NCBI GenBank assembly: GCA_002083525.1
Contig: LWDM01000012.1
Span: 7,694-71,693 of the forward strand
Source of the DNA: Proteobacteria bacterium SG_bin9
GTDB lineage: Bacteria > Pseudomonadota > Alphaproteobacteria > Rhizobiales > Xanthobacteraceae
Length of the DNA stretch: 64,000 nucleotides
Direction of reading: 5' to 3'
The translations under genes were made by a program, and so were the position numbers. Shown in pieces: positions 44,979 to 53,661 of this stretch. A model generated the notes under the pieces. It did no database searches. It worked only from the letters and a program-made list of their open reading frames with translations, and was not told the origin of the DNA. Positions within the stretch are counted from its first letter, which is position 1. Each line of letters begins with the position of its first letter.

Positions 44979-45599
44979 TCAATCAGACGCAGGCTTGTTG
45001 TTGATGACGTAGCACTCGTCATGCCTGGCCTTTGCTTCGGCCTTGCGTTGCGCTTCTTCTTCGGGCGTGCGTTGCACTTCCGGTTTGAGCCCCCCGAATT
45101 TCACCGTCACTTTGATTGTGTCGCCGGGCTCATCATAGCCTTGGGAGAAATCGACGAGCGGTAGCTGGAATCGAATCTCCCGTCCCTCCAGATCGATTGC
45201 TTCAACAAAAAGCGTCCCGCCCTGCCTTAGCCGGTTGATGAAATGATCAGGAACTTCGATGTTCGCATAGCAAATGGCGTGCACACATCGAATAGGCGAG
45301 ACTGATATGATCGGATCGTCTTCGTCGATCCTGATCTTGACGCCCTGATGCGGATGCGTACCCGACCGCACGGACACGCTAAGCGCCTTGAGCGCGCCAT
45401 TCTCGTGAACGACCGACGCGCCTCCGTCTGGCGAGCAGAGCGGTTTCTTCCGATTGTCGGCTCCGACGTAACATTTGTCGTTGATGCAGACTTTGTTCCA
45501 GGTTTTGGGTGTTGCTGACGCCTCCGCTTCCAATGCGCTTGATGGATCACAAAGCGCAAAGCAAAGCGCACCAGCCACAACAGAGCGTACACTCAACAT
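44979..45599 (-). CDS. Invasion-associated locus B (IalB)-like secreted protein
   Basis: 206 residues with a signal peptide (MLSVRSVVAGALCFALCDPS). The IalB fold is suggested by TWNKVCINDKCYVGADNR, KIRIDEDDPIISVSPIRC, CYANIEVPDHFINRLRQGG and RFQLPLVDFSQGYDEPGD. A charged helical C terminus (RTPEEEAQRKAEAKARHDE) extends it. Such proteins are periplasmic or outer-membrane associated; a role in host interaction was proposed for Bartonella only. It is inserted between terminase and portal, with its own terminator, and is not part of the standard GTA set. Confidence 0.78.
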   Translation of the reverse strand: MLSVRSVVAGALCFALCDPSSALEAEASATPKTWNKVCINDKCYVGADNRKKPLCSPDGGASVVHENGALKALSVSVRSGTHPHQGVKIRIDEDDPIISVSPIRCVHAICYANIEVPDHFINRLRQGGTLFVEAIDLEGREIRFQLPLVDFSQGYDEPGDTIKVTVKFGGLKPEVQRTPEEEAQRKAEAKARHDECYVINNKPASD

Positions 45600-45684
45600 G
45601 ATCGCAACCGGCTCCCGAACCTGTGCGCGCATCGTCGAGACAACATGTGTCGGGAGTGTGGTCGGCCACCAATGACCTCGATAC

Positions 45685-47052
45685 CTACAACCCCCTCACC
45701 CGCGGCTCGCCGCGCGGCGTCAACGCCAGCGACGAGATCGCCCACACCAGCGCATCGAGCCGGTCCGGCGAACGGCCCGATGACAATCCGCCGACGCCGA
45801 AGTCGCACATCTCGTCTTCGAGCTGCGCGAAGCAGCCCGCGTGCCGCACGCGTCCTTGTTCGTAGAGCGCCGCGACCGGTTCGGCGCGCAGCCACTTCGC
45901 CCGCGTCGCGCGCACCGGCTTCACCGGCACGCTCGCATCGATCTGCTTGATCACGGTGGTTGCCATTTCCCCGCCCTGGTTGACTTCCGCGACAATCGCA
46001 TCGGCCTCAAGGCGCTGGTAGAGCGCGATCGCCTTCGCCGCCCACACCGCCGGCGTTGCGCCCGCGACCGTGTCGTCGGCGATGACGTAGACGCCGCCCT
46101 CACCGCTTAATCCGGCGGCGACAATGCCGCAGGCATCGGCACGCTTGCCCGATGACGCCGGTGGATCGACCGCAACGACAATCCGCGCGAGCGGCGGGGC
46201 CTCGCGCACGCGGCACTTCTCGATCAGCGCCCGCGACCACAGCGCGTCCGGCCGATCCTCGATGATCTCGCCGTCCAGCTCCTGCCGTCCAAGCCGCGTC
46301 CCGGCGTAGCGTGCCATCACGTTCTTCAGAAACGCGGGCGACAGATGAAAAGCATTCGCCGTCGTCGGCGCGTGCGTCACCGCCGTCGACGGATCGGCCA
46401 TCAGCCGTTTGATCAGCGGCATCGGCCGTGGCGTCGTCGTGATCAGTTGCCGCGGCCGGCTGCCCAATCGCAAACCGAACTGCAGCATGTCGAACGTCGC
46501 GTCCGCATATCGCCACTTGGCCAGCTCATCGGCCCAGGCGCAGTCGAATTGCGGTCCGCGTAAACTTTCGGGATCTTCCGCCGAGAACGCGTAAGCGACC
46601 GCGCCGTTGTTCCACTCAAGCCGCCGCCGCGACGGCGCCCAGACCGGCCGCTCGGCGCGCGTGTGAACCGCGAGGATGCCGGACAGGCCCTCGACCATCA
46701 CCTCGCGCACATCGTGTTCGCTCTCGCCAATCAGCGCGATCTGCGCAGCTTTCGTATCAGCGACCGGCGCAAGGCCAAGCGCCTGCGCGCGCACCCATTC
46801 CGCGCCGGCGCGGGTCTTGCCCGCCCCGCGCCCGCCGATCAGCAGCCAGGTCAGCCACGGTTCGCCATTCGGCGCCAGCGATGGCGGCACCTGATGATCG
46901 TGAGCGAAAAGACTCCATTGCGACAGCAGGAAGCCGAGCTCGGCTTCACTCATCCCCGCCAGCAGAAACCGTTTCTCGTCCGCGGACCACCTGCTCCAGT
47001 CGGCGCGAAAGCTCTCGGCGGAAGTCGTCGAGGTCGCGGGGCATGTCGTCAT
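45685..47052 (-). CDS. GTA/phage large terminase
   Basis: 455 residues. The ATPase Walker A is LLIGGRGAGKTRAGAEWVRA, the Walker B region is QFDCAWADELAKWR, and the C-terminal RNase H-like nuclease shows VVAVDPPASSGKRADACGIV, AIVAEVNQGGEMATTVIKQI and DRLDALVWAISSL. All expected acidic residues are present. It packages DNA into proheads and matches GTA gene 2 in size. It overlaps the small subunit upstream. Confidence 0.94.
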   Translation of the reverse strand: MTTCPATSTTSAESFRADWSRWSADEKRFLLAGMSEAELGFLLSQWSLFAHDHQVPPSLAPNGEPWLTWLLIGGRGAGKTRAGAEWVRAQALGLAPVADTKAAQIALIGESEHDVREVMVEGLSGILAVHTRAERPVWAPSRRRLEWNNGAVAYAFSAEDPESLRGPQFDCAWADELAKWRYADATFDMLQFGLRLGSRPRQLITTTPRPMPLIKRLMADPSTAVTHAPTTANAFHLSPAFLKNVMARYAGTRLGRQELDGEIIEDRPDALWSRALIEKCRVREAPPLARIVVAVDPPASSGKRADACGIVAAGLSGEGGVYVIADDTVAGATPAVWAAKAIALYQRLEADAIVAEVNQGGEMATTVIKQIDASVPVKPVRATRAKWLRAEPVAALYEQGRVRHAGCFAQLEDEMCDFGVGGLSSGRSPDRLDALVWAISSLALTPRGEPRVRGL

Positions 47053-47482
47053 GGTCCGGCTTCACCCTTTGCTCCTTCGCGCGCAGGCGCTTCAGTTCGC
47101 CCAGCGTCCGGGCGAGGCTCGCGAGCGTTCGTGCGCGCCGCTCGGCTTCGCTGCGCTGGCGTGGCGGCACATGGTGCCCGCCGACAATGACTTCGATCTG
47201 CAACAGCTCGCGCTCGACCGCCCGGCTGACCCGTTCGATCAGCACCGCGCCTGTCACCGGCGGCGGATCGTCGAGGCGATCGACGGCCGTGCGGCGTGTT
47301 GGACTCTTGCCGCGCGTGGCGCGCGCCTTGACGCGCTTGACCGCGCGCTGCGCCGCCTCGTCTGCGGCGTCGGTCTTGAGTTGATCGGCTTCTTCGGGTG
47401 TCGTGACGACCACACGCCGATGCCGCGCGGCCGCTTTCCGCGCCGGCCGCGCGGCCGATGCGGATGTCCTGGCTGCCGGCAT
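46946..47482 (-). CDS. Putative GTA small terminase subunit
   Basis: 178 residues, starting MPAARTSASAARPARKAA at ATG 47482; a GTG at 47542 is an alternative but overlaps the 50-aa gene. The N terminus is Ala/Arg-rich. The C-terminal half RSEAERRARTLASLARTLGE then PRDLDDFRRELSRRLEQVV resembles the conserved tail of rhizobial GTA gene 1-type products, which recruit DNA to the large subunit. It overlaps the large terminase start by about 107 bp in another frame. Family call moderate. Confidence 0.72.
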   Translation of the reverse strand: MPAARTSASAARPARKAAARHRRVVVTTPEEADQLKTDAADEAAQRAVKRVKARATRGKSPTRRTAVDRLDDPPPVTGAVLIERVSRAVERELLQIEVIVGGHHVPPRQRSEAERRARTLASLARTLGELKRLRAKEQRVKPDHDDMPRDLDDFRRELSRRLEQVVRGRETVSAGGDE

Positions 47483-47517
47483 GACAACAATCCCGCGCTG
47501 GCGCGGGAGACCGCGCG

Positions 47518-47670
47518 TCAGGTCTTGAAGAAAATCAGCCACACCACCGCAAGGATGAAGATCACCGCGGTAACGCTGACCGTCAGCACCATCAGAATCG
47601 ACGGGCCAGGCTCCGCCTGCCGCGCGTCTCGCGCCGTCTCCACGATCTGGCCATGTTCGGTTTTTGCCAT
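47518..47670 (-). CDS. 50-residue single-span membrane protein
   Basis: A short gene missed by length filters. ATG 47670 is preceded by GGAGG about 6 nt upstream. It reads MAKTEHGQIVETARDARQAE, then a transmembrane helix (ILMVLTVSVTAVIFILAVVW) and LIFFKT. It is 35 bp upstream of the small terminase start on the same strand and so probably heads this transcript. Similar tiny proteins are common in this order, but I know no function. Confidence 0.65.
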   Translation of the reverse strand: MAKTEHGQIVETARDARQAEPGPSILMVLTVSVTAVIFILAVVWLIFFKT

Positions 47671-48149
47671 CGCGTCCTCCACCGGATCATGTCCGTTGAC
47701 AGAGGCAACGCGTGGTCAGCGGCGGCGTTCCGAAAAGCGCAGCAACAACGACAGAATGATGCATGGAGAATGCTGTTTCGCGAAGGAACCGGCGTTTCGT
47801 TCAATCGCAATTCTGGAGCATGACCGAACCATAGCTTGGCAGCGTCACGCTGTCAAGGTATGTTTTCCTATTCGCGAACCGACGCGCCAACCGCTTCATA
47901 ACGCCGCCGCGGTCACCGCTAAGAGACTTAAAAGTGACCGGCGCGTTTTGCCGCCGCACCGCTTCGTGGCTTCGGCAACGACATCATGACCCGCCAATGA
48001 CGGTAGCCCGCGTGGCCCCATGCGCCTCTCGCAGTGCAGCGGATGTTTCGATTGCGCGACGCACGAGAATTGGTGGAGACTGGCATACAAGAGGCCCAGC
48101 CGCGCCGTCTCAGCGGCCTCGCAAAGGGCTTCGTTTTACGGAGGACGTC
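47671..48149. other. 479-bp gene-free divergent intergenic region
   Basis: No convincing coding sequence is seen. It contains a palindromic divergent promoter candidate at 47828-47864 and otherwise mixed sequence. The plus-strand frame open from 47934 lacks a start with ribosome site before ATG 48150. Confidence 0.55.
47828..47864. promoter_or_regulatory. Overlapping divergent promoters within an inverted repeat
   Basis: Minus strand: TTGACA (47856-47851), 17-bp spacer, TATGGT (47833-47828). Plus strand: TTGGCA (47836-47841), 17-bp spacer, TATGTT (47859-47864). A 10-bp inverted repeat with 3-bp centre (47835-47857) spans both spacers and looks like an operator. Minus would serve the GTA-like cluster, plus the sorbosone dehydrogenase. 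Confidence 0.5.
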
Positions 48150-49463
48150 ATGAAGCCCTTCTTCGCTACCTCGCGCAGCATTTTGCTCGCGAGCGTTTTC
48201 ACCGGCCTGCTCGCGGTGAATGCATCCGCACAACAACCATCAACCAACACCCCAGCACCGCCGGCGCCCGCCGCGGCCGCACCTGCGCCGACCACGACCG
48301 CGCAAGCCCCCGCCGCCCAGCCGCTTCCGCCCGGTTCGCCGCTGATCGGCCGTCCGGATAATCCGAATGCCGTAAAGCTCGCGCCGATCCCGGCGCCGCC
48401 GCTTCCTGCTCCGGCCGACAAGCTGCCGACCGCCAAGCTCAAGCTGCCGCCGGGCTTCAACATCGAGGTCTATGCGTCGGGCATTCCGACCGCGCGCACC
48501 ATGCGCGAAGGCGACAAGGGTACGATCTTCGTCGGCAGCCGCTTCGTCGACAAGGTGATCGCCATCACCAACAAGGACGGCAAGCGTGAGATCAAGACGC
48601 TGGTGTCCGGCTTGCATCGTCCGAACGGCATCGCTGTCCACAACGGCACGCTCTACATCGCCGAGCTGTCGAAGGTGCACAAGATCGACAAGATCGAGGA
48701 CAACCTCACCAATCCGAAGCTGACCTTGATCTACGACGACCTGCCGAAGGACGAAGCCCACGGCTGGAAGTTCATCGGCGTCGGTCCGGACAACAAGCTC
48801 TACGTTCCGGTCGGCCTCCCCGGCAACAACGTGGCGGCGAGCGAGAACCACGCGCAGATCCGGCGCATGGACCTCGACGGCAAGAACGCCGAAGTCTACG
48901 TGCGCGGCGTCCGCAACACCGTCGGCTTCGACTGGCATCCGACATCGAAGCAGCTCTACTTCACCGACAACGGCCGCGACTGGGTGTCGGAAGATCTGCC
49001 GGAGGACGAGCTCAACCGCGTCACCAAGCAGGGTGAGCATTTCGGTTCGCCGTTCTGCCATCAGGGCAACTTCCCCGATCCGGAATTCGGCTGGGGCCGC
49101 TCCTGCAAGGAGTTCGTGGCGCCGGTCGGCTTGCTCGGTGCGCACACCGCGGCGCTCGGCATGCGCTTCTACACGGGCAAGATGTTCCCGAAGGAATATC
49201 AGAACGTCGCGTTCATCGCGCGCCGCGGCTCGTGGAACAAGACCGTGAAGCTCGGCGGTGACGTCGTCATCGCCAAGCTGAACAAGGACGGCACCGTGAA
49301 GTCGATCGAGCCGTTCCTGACCGGCTTCATCGAGAACAACAGCTACCTCGGCCGCCCGGTCGACGTGCTGCAGTTGAAGGATGGTTCGCTGCTCGTCTCC
49401 GACGACTACAACGGCGCGATCTATCGCATCACCTACGGCAAGCAGAAGGTCGCCGGCCGCTAA
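48150..49463 (+). CDS. Sorbosone/glucose dehydrogenase-like six-bladed beta-propeller protein
   Basis: 437 residues with a signal peptide (ILLASVFTGLLAVNASAQQ) and a Pro/Ala-rich linker up to about residue 75. A propeller domain follows: GFNIEVYASGIPTARTMREG, VSGLHRPNGIAVHNGTLYIA, GWKFIGVGPDNKLYVPVGLP, YVRGVRNTVGFDWHPTSKQL and LVSDDYNGAIYRITYG. This is the PQQ-dependent L-sorbosone/soluble glucose dehydrogenase family; the sugar substrate is not determined. ATG 48150 has GGAGG upstream. A periplasmic diheme cytochrome c gene follows after a terminator and is a plausible electron acceptor. Confidence 0.87.
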   Translation: MKPFFATSRSILLASVFTGLLAVNASAQQPSTNTPAPPAPAAAAPAPTTTAQAPAAQPLPPGSPLIGRPDNPNAVKLAPIPAPPLPAPADKLPTAKLKLPPGFNIEVYASGIPTARTMREGDKGTIFVGSRFVDKVIAITNKDGKREIKTLVSGLHRPNGIAVHNGTLYIAELSKVHKIDKIEDNLTNPKLTLIYDDLPKDEAHGWKFIGVGPDNKLYVPVGLPGNNVAASENHAQIRRMDLDGKNAEVYVRGVRNTVGFDWHPTSKQLYFTDNGRDWVSEDLPEDELNRVTKQGEHFGSPFCHQGNFPDPEFGWGRSCKEFVAPVGLLGAHTAALGMRFYTGKMFPKEYQNVAFIARRGSWNKTVKLGGDVVIAKLNKDGTVKSIEPFLTGFIENNSYLGRPVDVLQLKDGSLLVSDDYNGAIYRITYGKQKVAGR

Positions 49464-49474
49464 GACACGACCGC

Positions 49475-49508
49475 ATAAGCCGGGAGCGGTCCCCCGCTCC
49501 CGGCTTAT
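49475..49508 (+). terminator. Terminator after the sorbosone dehydrogenase-like gene
   Basis: A 15-bp perfect stem (49475-49489 with 49494-49508) with a 4-nt loop, followed by CTATTTT. It separates the dehydrogenase from the cytochrome c gene, so any co-expression would need read-through or a separate promoter. Confidence 0.85.
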
Positions 49509-49545
49509 CTATTTTCACGCTCGTTAAACTTTGGAATGCCGTCAT

Positions 49546-50121
49546 ATGATCTTGTGGCCGTCGCGTCCGCTGCTTGCACTAATCGTTGCGCTGTTCGCCG
49601 GCCAGGCGCAGGCGCAATCGTTCAAGGAACGGATGGACGTCTGCCTCGCCTGCCATGGCGAGAACGGCACCTCGCAGACCGAGCAGACGCCGTCGCTCGG
49701 CGCGCAGCAGTCAGCGTATGTCGTGATCCAGCTCTACATGTTCCGCGAGAAAATGCGGAACGTCGAACTGATGAACGAGATGGCCAAGGATCTCACCGAC
49801 GACGATCTGCGCGCGTTCTCGGACTTCATCTCGAAACTGCCGAAGCCGGTTGCAGTCACCGACGCCGATCCGGCGCGCATGCAGCGCGGTCAGGCCATCG
49901 CGGCGCAGAACCGCTGCGCCTCATGTCACAACGACAACTATGCCGGACGCGACAGCATTCCGGCGATCGGCGGCCAGCGCGAGGATTATCTCGCGCGCAC
50001 CATGCGCGAATACAAGGACAGCACGCGCCGCGGCTACGAAGCGACGATGACCGACCTGCTGGGAGCTGTCAGCGTCGAGCAGATCGACGACCTCGCGTAT
50101 TATCTGGCGCGGGTGAAGTAG
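49546..50121 (+). CDS. Diheme cytochrome c (c4-like)
   Basis: 191 residues with a signal peptide ([16 protein letters not shown]). Two CxxCH heme sites are seen, [14 protein letters not shown] and [14 protein letters not shown], about 95 residues apart, each followed by a plausible axial Met. This two-domain layout matches class I diheme cytochromes such as c4. It probably carries electrons in the periplasm, possibly from the dehydrogenase upstream to the terminal oxidase. ATG 49546 was chosen over TTG 49531. It matures through the Ccm system, which is also encoded in this window. Confidence 0.9.
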   Translation: MILWPSRPLLALIVALFAGQAQAQSFKERMDVCLACHGENGTSQTEQTPSLGAQQSAYVVIQLYMFREKMRNVELMNEMAKDLTDDDLRAFSDFISKLPKPVAVTDADPARMQRGQAIAAQNRCASCHNDNYAGRDSIPAIGGQREDYLARTMREYKDSTRRGYEATMTDLLGAVSVEQIDDLAYYLARVK

Positions 50122-50132
50122 CGTTTCTGCCG

Positions 50133-51041
50133 CTACGCGAACGACACACCCGTCAGCTTCTCGGACTCATCCCAAAGCTTTGCTGCATTCGCGGCGTTGC
50201 GCGCCTGCGGCATGATCAGCGCACGCGATGGCGCGCCGCGCAGCTCGCCTAACCCGCCGGGGCCGTAGTAGCCGCCGGGCTTTGCATCCGGGCTCGTCGC
50301 CGCAAACAGGATCGGCCGTGCACCGCCTGCCGCCGAGTGACCGAGGAACGGAGCCGCAAAATTGCTGGCGAGCGACACGAAACCACCCGGCCCGCCGGCG
50401 AACAGGTTGGTCTGCGCAAATCCCGGATGCGCCGCGGTGCTGATCACGTTCCACCCCGCTGCATCGCTTCGCCGTTGCAGTTCGAGCGCGAACATCAGGC
50501 ACGCGAGCTTCGATTGTCCGTACGCCTTCCACGGAGAGTACCAGCGCGTGCCCTGAAGATCGCTGAAGTCGATGAAGCCGGTGCGGTGCGCCAGACTGCT
50601 GACATTGACCACGCGCGGCGCGGCCGCCTTGCGCAGCAGCGACATCAGCTGCGCTGTCAGCGCGAAGTGCCCGAGATAGTTGGTACCGAACTGCATCTCG
50701 AAGCCGTCCGCCGTCGTTTGCCGGCTGGGCAGCGCCATCACACCTGCATTGTTGACGAGAAGATCGAGCGACGGACGCGCCTGCATGCGCTGCGCGAAAT
50801 CGGTGATCGATGCTAAACTTGCGAGATCGAGGCGCTCGTAGGTGACCTTGGCGCCGAGCACGTCCTGGCTGATGTTCGCCAGCGCCGCCGCTCCCTTCTG
50901 GTCGTCGCGGCCGGTCAGAATGACGTCGGCTCCCGCCTTGGCCAATGCCAGCGCGGTCTCGTAACCGAGACCGCCGGTGGCACCTGTCACAACAGCGGTT
51001 TTACCGAGCTGTGAAGGAAGGTCGTTCTGCGCGTGCGCCAT
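50133..51041 (-). CDS. Short-chain dehydrogenase/reductase
   Basis: 302 residues of the retinol-dehydrogenase-like SDR group. The cofactor loop is VVTGATGGLGYETALALAKA, NNAGVMALP follows, the catalytic Ser is in VVNVSSLAHRTGF and the Tyr/Lys pair is in WKAYGQSKLACLMFAL. TGRDD after the second strand suggests NADP(H). Substrate unknown. It is convergent with the cytochrome c gene, with an 11-bp gap. Confidence 0.87.
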   Translation of the reverse strand: MAHAQNDLPSQLGKTAVVTGATGGLGYETALALAKAGADVILTGRDDQKGAAALANISQDVLGAKVTYERLDLASLASITDFAQRMQARPSLDLLVNNAGVMALPSRQTTADGFEMQFGTNYLGHFALTAQLMSLLRKAAAPRVVNVSSLAHRTGFIDFSDLQGTRWYSPWKAYGQSKLACLMFALELQRRSDAAGWNVISTAAHPGFAQTNLFAGGPGGFVSLASNFAAPFLGHSAAGGARPILFAATSPDAKPGGYYGPGGLGELRGAPSRALIMPQARNAANAAKLWDESEKLTGVSFA

Positions 51042-51107
51042 TGCAGTGCTTGCCCGCGATCAAATCATCATCGCAAGACTAATCGGAATGGCCCGGCGAT
51101 GCCCGCG

Positions 51108-51785
51108 TTATTTCCGGACCATCGGGATCTGAAGGTTGGTCGGGCGGTTCTGCTCGGTGTCGAAGCCGCGCCCATCGATATTGCGCGCGCCCCAGAACAG
51201 CAGGTCGCCGCGAAGACAGACGAGGTCGTACTCCATGAAGTTCGTTCCCTCCTTCAGGCCGAAGGGGATGAACGTCTTGCCGAAAATGCTTTGCGGCGCG
51301 TTGACCGCCCATGTGGTGTAGCCGGTGGTCGCAACCTTGTTCAGCACGTCGGCGAACCCCTGCAAGAGCGGCGTCACCTCGTAGCTTTCATCGGCGATAA
51401 AATCGACCTTCTGCGCGCCCGGCGCAATCGGATGCGCGCCTTGCCACGTCATGTGCCCGCCGATCTTGATGCGCGCGAGCGGCACGGCACCGTAGGGATC
51501 GGCCGAGTTGATGATCTCAAGTTCAAACCGGTCCGCCGGGAGATATTTGAACGTCCGCTTGAGATAAAACGGCTTCAGCGTACCGTCCGCATTCTTCGCA
51601 GCGCTCGGCCGCACCTCCGGCGCGATGCTTTCCCAGTTTCCGAGCATCGCATCCTTGATCTTCGCAACATCTGTTGTCATGACGCTCGCCTTCGGTTGAC
51701 CGCTCGCTGTTTGCGCTTCGGCTCCGCCAATGCCTGCCGTTAACACCAGACAAAGCAGAAGCGGCGCTCCAATACCTTTGACCAT
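51108..51785 (-). CDS. Secreted protein of unknown function
   Basis: 225 residues with a signal peptide (LLLCLVLTAGIGGAEAQ). The mature part is beta-rich with repeated aromatic strands: MLGNWESIAPEVRPS, LKRTFKYLPADRFELEII, IKIGGHMTWQGAHPIAPGA, KVDFIADESYEVTPLLQGF and LRGDLLFWGARNIDGRGFDT. The pattern suggests a lipocalin- or APCDD1-like barrel, but I do not recognise the family with confidence. It is divergent from the LysR gene, so it may be the LysR target. Confidence 0.65.
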   Translation of the reverse strand: MVKGIGAPLLLCLVLTAGIGGAEAQTASGQPKASVMTTDVAKIKDAMLGNWESIAPEVRPSAAKNADGTLKPFYLKRTFKYLPADRFELEIINSADPYGAVPLARIKIGGHMTWQGAHPIAPGAQKVDFIADESYEVTPLLQGFADVLNKVATTGYTTWAVNAPQSIFGKTFIPFGLKEGTNFMEYDLVCLRGDLLFWGARNIDGRGFDTEQNRPTNLQIPMVRK

Positions 51786-51933
51786 GCCGCGTCCTCATGC
51801 TGTGTTCGTGAACCGAGGCCCTGCCCGCTGGGCAGAACCCGCGCTGATGGCTTGCCGTGCTATAGGAGCCACTGGCAGGCACGGAAAAGACTTTGTAAGC
51901 TGGGCCCATGCCTGTGAGATATGGGATGATGTG

Positions 51934-52821
51934 ATGGAGCTCCGGCATCTGCGCTACTTCGTTGCCGTCGCCGAAGCCGGCAGCCTGACGGTTGCCGCCG
52001 AGCAGAAACTCCACACATCGCAGCCCTCACTGAGCCGGCAGATCCGCGATCTCGAACAGGAGGTCGGCGTGTCGCTGATGAGCCGCAGCGCCCACGGCAT
52101 CGAGCTGACGTCAGCCGGCAAGGCCTTTCTCGATCACGCGCGCATGGCGCTGGTTCAGGCCGAGGCTGCCAAGGAAGCCGCGCTGCGCGCCGCGCAACCG
52201 GCGCGTCCGGTGTTCGCGCTCGGCTTTTTGTCGGGGGCCGAAATCGGCTTGTTGCCCGAGGTGGAGCGGCTCCTGCGCGACGCGTTTCCCGATATCGATA
52301 TCCGTCTCTCCAGCGACTACTCGCCGGTGCTCGCCAAAGCCCTGATGCGGCGCAAGCTTGATGCGGCGTTCATACGGCCGGAAGAGCACACGGAAAACCT
52401 TGTCTACCGGCGCGTGCGCACGGACCCGCTGGTCTTCGCTTTCCCGAGCGATCATCGCTTGGCATCGCAAGCCGCGATCGCGCCGCACGAGGTTGCGAAA
52501 GAAACGTTCTACTTTCCGTCGAAGGCCGCGCCCGCCGTACGCCGCGTCGTTCTCGACTATTTCAGCCGCGCCGGCGTCGACATCAAGGCCGAGCACGAGG
52601 TGCACAACGTCGTGCATGCGATCTCGATGATCACGTCGACGCGCGCCGTCATGCTGCTGCCGGCCTACACGAAACGCTATCTGCCGGAATCGATCACCAC
52701 GCGGCCCGTGAAGGGAGACGCCCCCGCGCTCGATCTGGTGCTTGCCTATCACAAGGCCAACAAATCGCAGGTCCTGAAGCGGCTGCTGTCCAAGATCGGG
52801 GAGCTCGGCGAGATGTCCTGA
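51934..52821 (+). CDS. LysR-family transcriptional regulator
   Basis: 295 residues. The N-terminal helix-turn-helix reads MELRHLRYFVAVAEAGSLTV then QKLHTSQPSLSRQIRDLEQE, and the C-terminal periplasmic-binding-like effector domain begins near residue 90 (PVFALGFLSGAEIGLLPEVE). ATG 51934 matches the family N terminus. It is divergent from the unknown secreted protein at 51108-51785; LysR regulators often control the adjacent divergent gene, so this is the likely target (inference). The effector is not known. Confidence 0.93.
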   Translation: MELRHLRYFVAVAEAGSLTVAAEQKLHTSQPSLSRQIRDLEQEVGVSLMSRSAHGIELTSAGKAFLDHARMALVQAEAAKEAALRAAQPARPVFALGFLSGAEIGLLPEVERLLRDAFPDIDIRLSSDYSPVLAKALMRRKLDAAFIRPEEHTENLVYRRVRTDPLVFAFPSDHRLASQAAIAPHEVAKETFYFPSKAAPAVRRVVLDYFSRAGVDIKAEHEVHNVVHAISMITSTRAVMLLPAYTKRYLPESITTRPVKGDAPALDLVLAYHKANKSQVLKRLLSKIGELGEMS

Positions 52822-52851
52822 GGCAACGGCGCGCGATCAGCTGCGCAGGTC

Positions 52852-53367
52852 CTACTTCGCCGGCCGCTTCTTCAGCCGCGCCTTCTTCGGCAGCAGTCCC
52901 GGCCACTGCACGATGTGATCTTCGAGGTCGGCTTCCTCGACCTCATCCTCGCTGCCCCACACGCGTCCGCGCACCGACACACCCGCCTCATGCACCGTGT
53001 TCGGATCGCCGGAGATCAGCGGATGCCACCAGTAGAGATCGCGCCTTTCGGCCGCGAGCTTGTAGCCGCAGCTCGGCGGCAGCCAGTTCAGCGTCCTCAC
53101 ATTCTCGGGAGTGAGGCGCACGCAGTCCGATACCTTGGCGGAACGGTTCGGGTAGTCCTTGCAGGTGCAGAGCCCCGCATCCAGCAAGGTGCAGGAAATG
53201 TGGGTGAAATAGATCTTCCCCGTATCCTCGTCCTCGAGCTTTTCCAGGCAGCAGCGGGCGCAGCCGTCGCACAGGCTCTCCCACTCGGCGTCGGTCATCT
53301 CCTCCAACGCCTTGGTTTTCCAGAAAGAATTGCTCTGATCCGGCGCCTTGCCGGGGGTGTCCGTCAT
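52852..53367 (-). CDS. YcgN family cysteine cluster protein
   Basis: 171 residues. The signature is a set of conserved cysteines: [44 protein letters not shown] and LPPSCGYKL, which may bind a metal or Fe-S cluster. The region [19 protein letters not shown] is the other family block. Function unknown; cytoplasmic by sequence. Convergent with the LysR gene. Confidence 0.92.
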   Translation of the reverse strand: MTDTPGKAPDQSNSFWKTKALEEMTDAEWESLCDGCARCCLEKLEDEDTGKIYFTHISCTLLDAGLCTCKDYPNRSAKVSDCVRLTPENVRTLNWLPPSCGYKLAAERRDLYWWHPLISGDPNTVHEAGVSVRGRVWGSEDEVEEADLEDHIVQWPGLLPKKARLKKRPAK

Positions 53368-53661
53368 GCCTGAAGCGATCCGTGAATGCCTGCAACTGTC
53401 GGCCTTGTAGCGCCGATTCCGCGCCCCGTCCTGCTACCGGTTGTGGACAGAACATCACACTCCGCACCGGGCGCGATCCATATTAGCCCTTTGGATCGAA
53501 AATGCCTGTTGAACCATTGGTTTGCGGCAGCGTCTCAGATACAAGGAACGAGTCACCCAAGGCCCGGATCGGCGCGCCTTGGGATTGCCGCAACCTTCAC
53601 GCAAGACGCTTGGCAGCGCGCGATCAAGCCGCTTTCACGTCGCAATTGAAACGGGACTTCG

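Noticed and set aside
35707..47670. Conventional integrated prophage
   Set aside because: No integrase, repressor, replication genes or att-like direct repeats were seen, and gene order matches a GTA.
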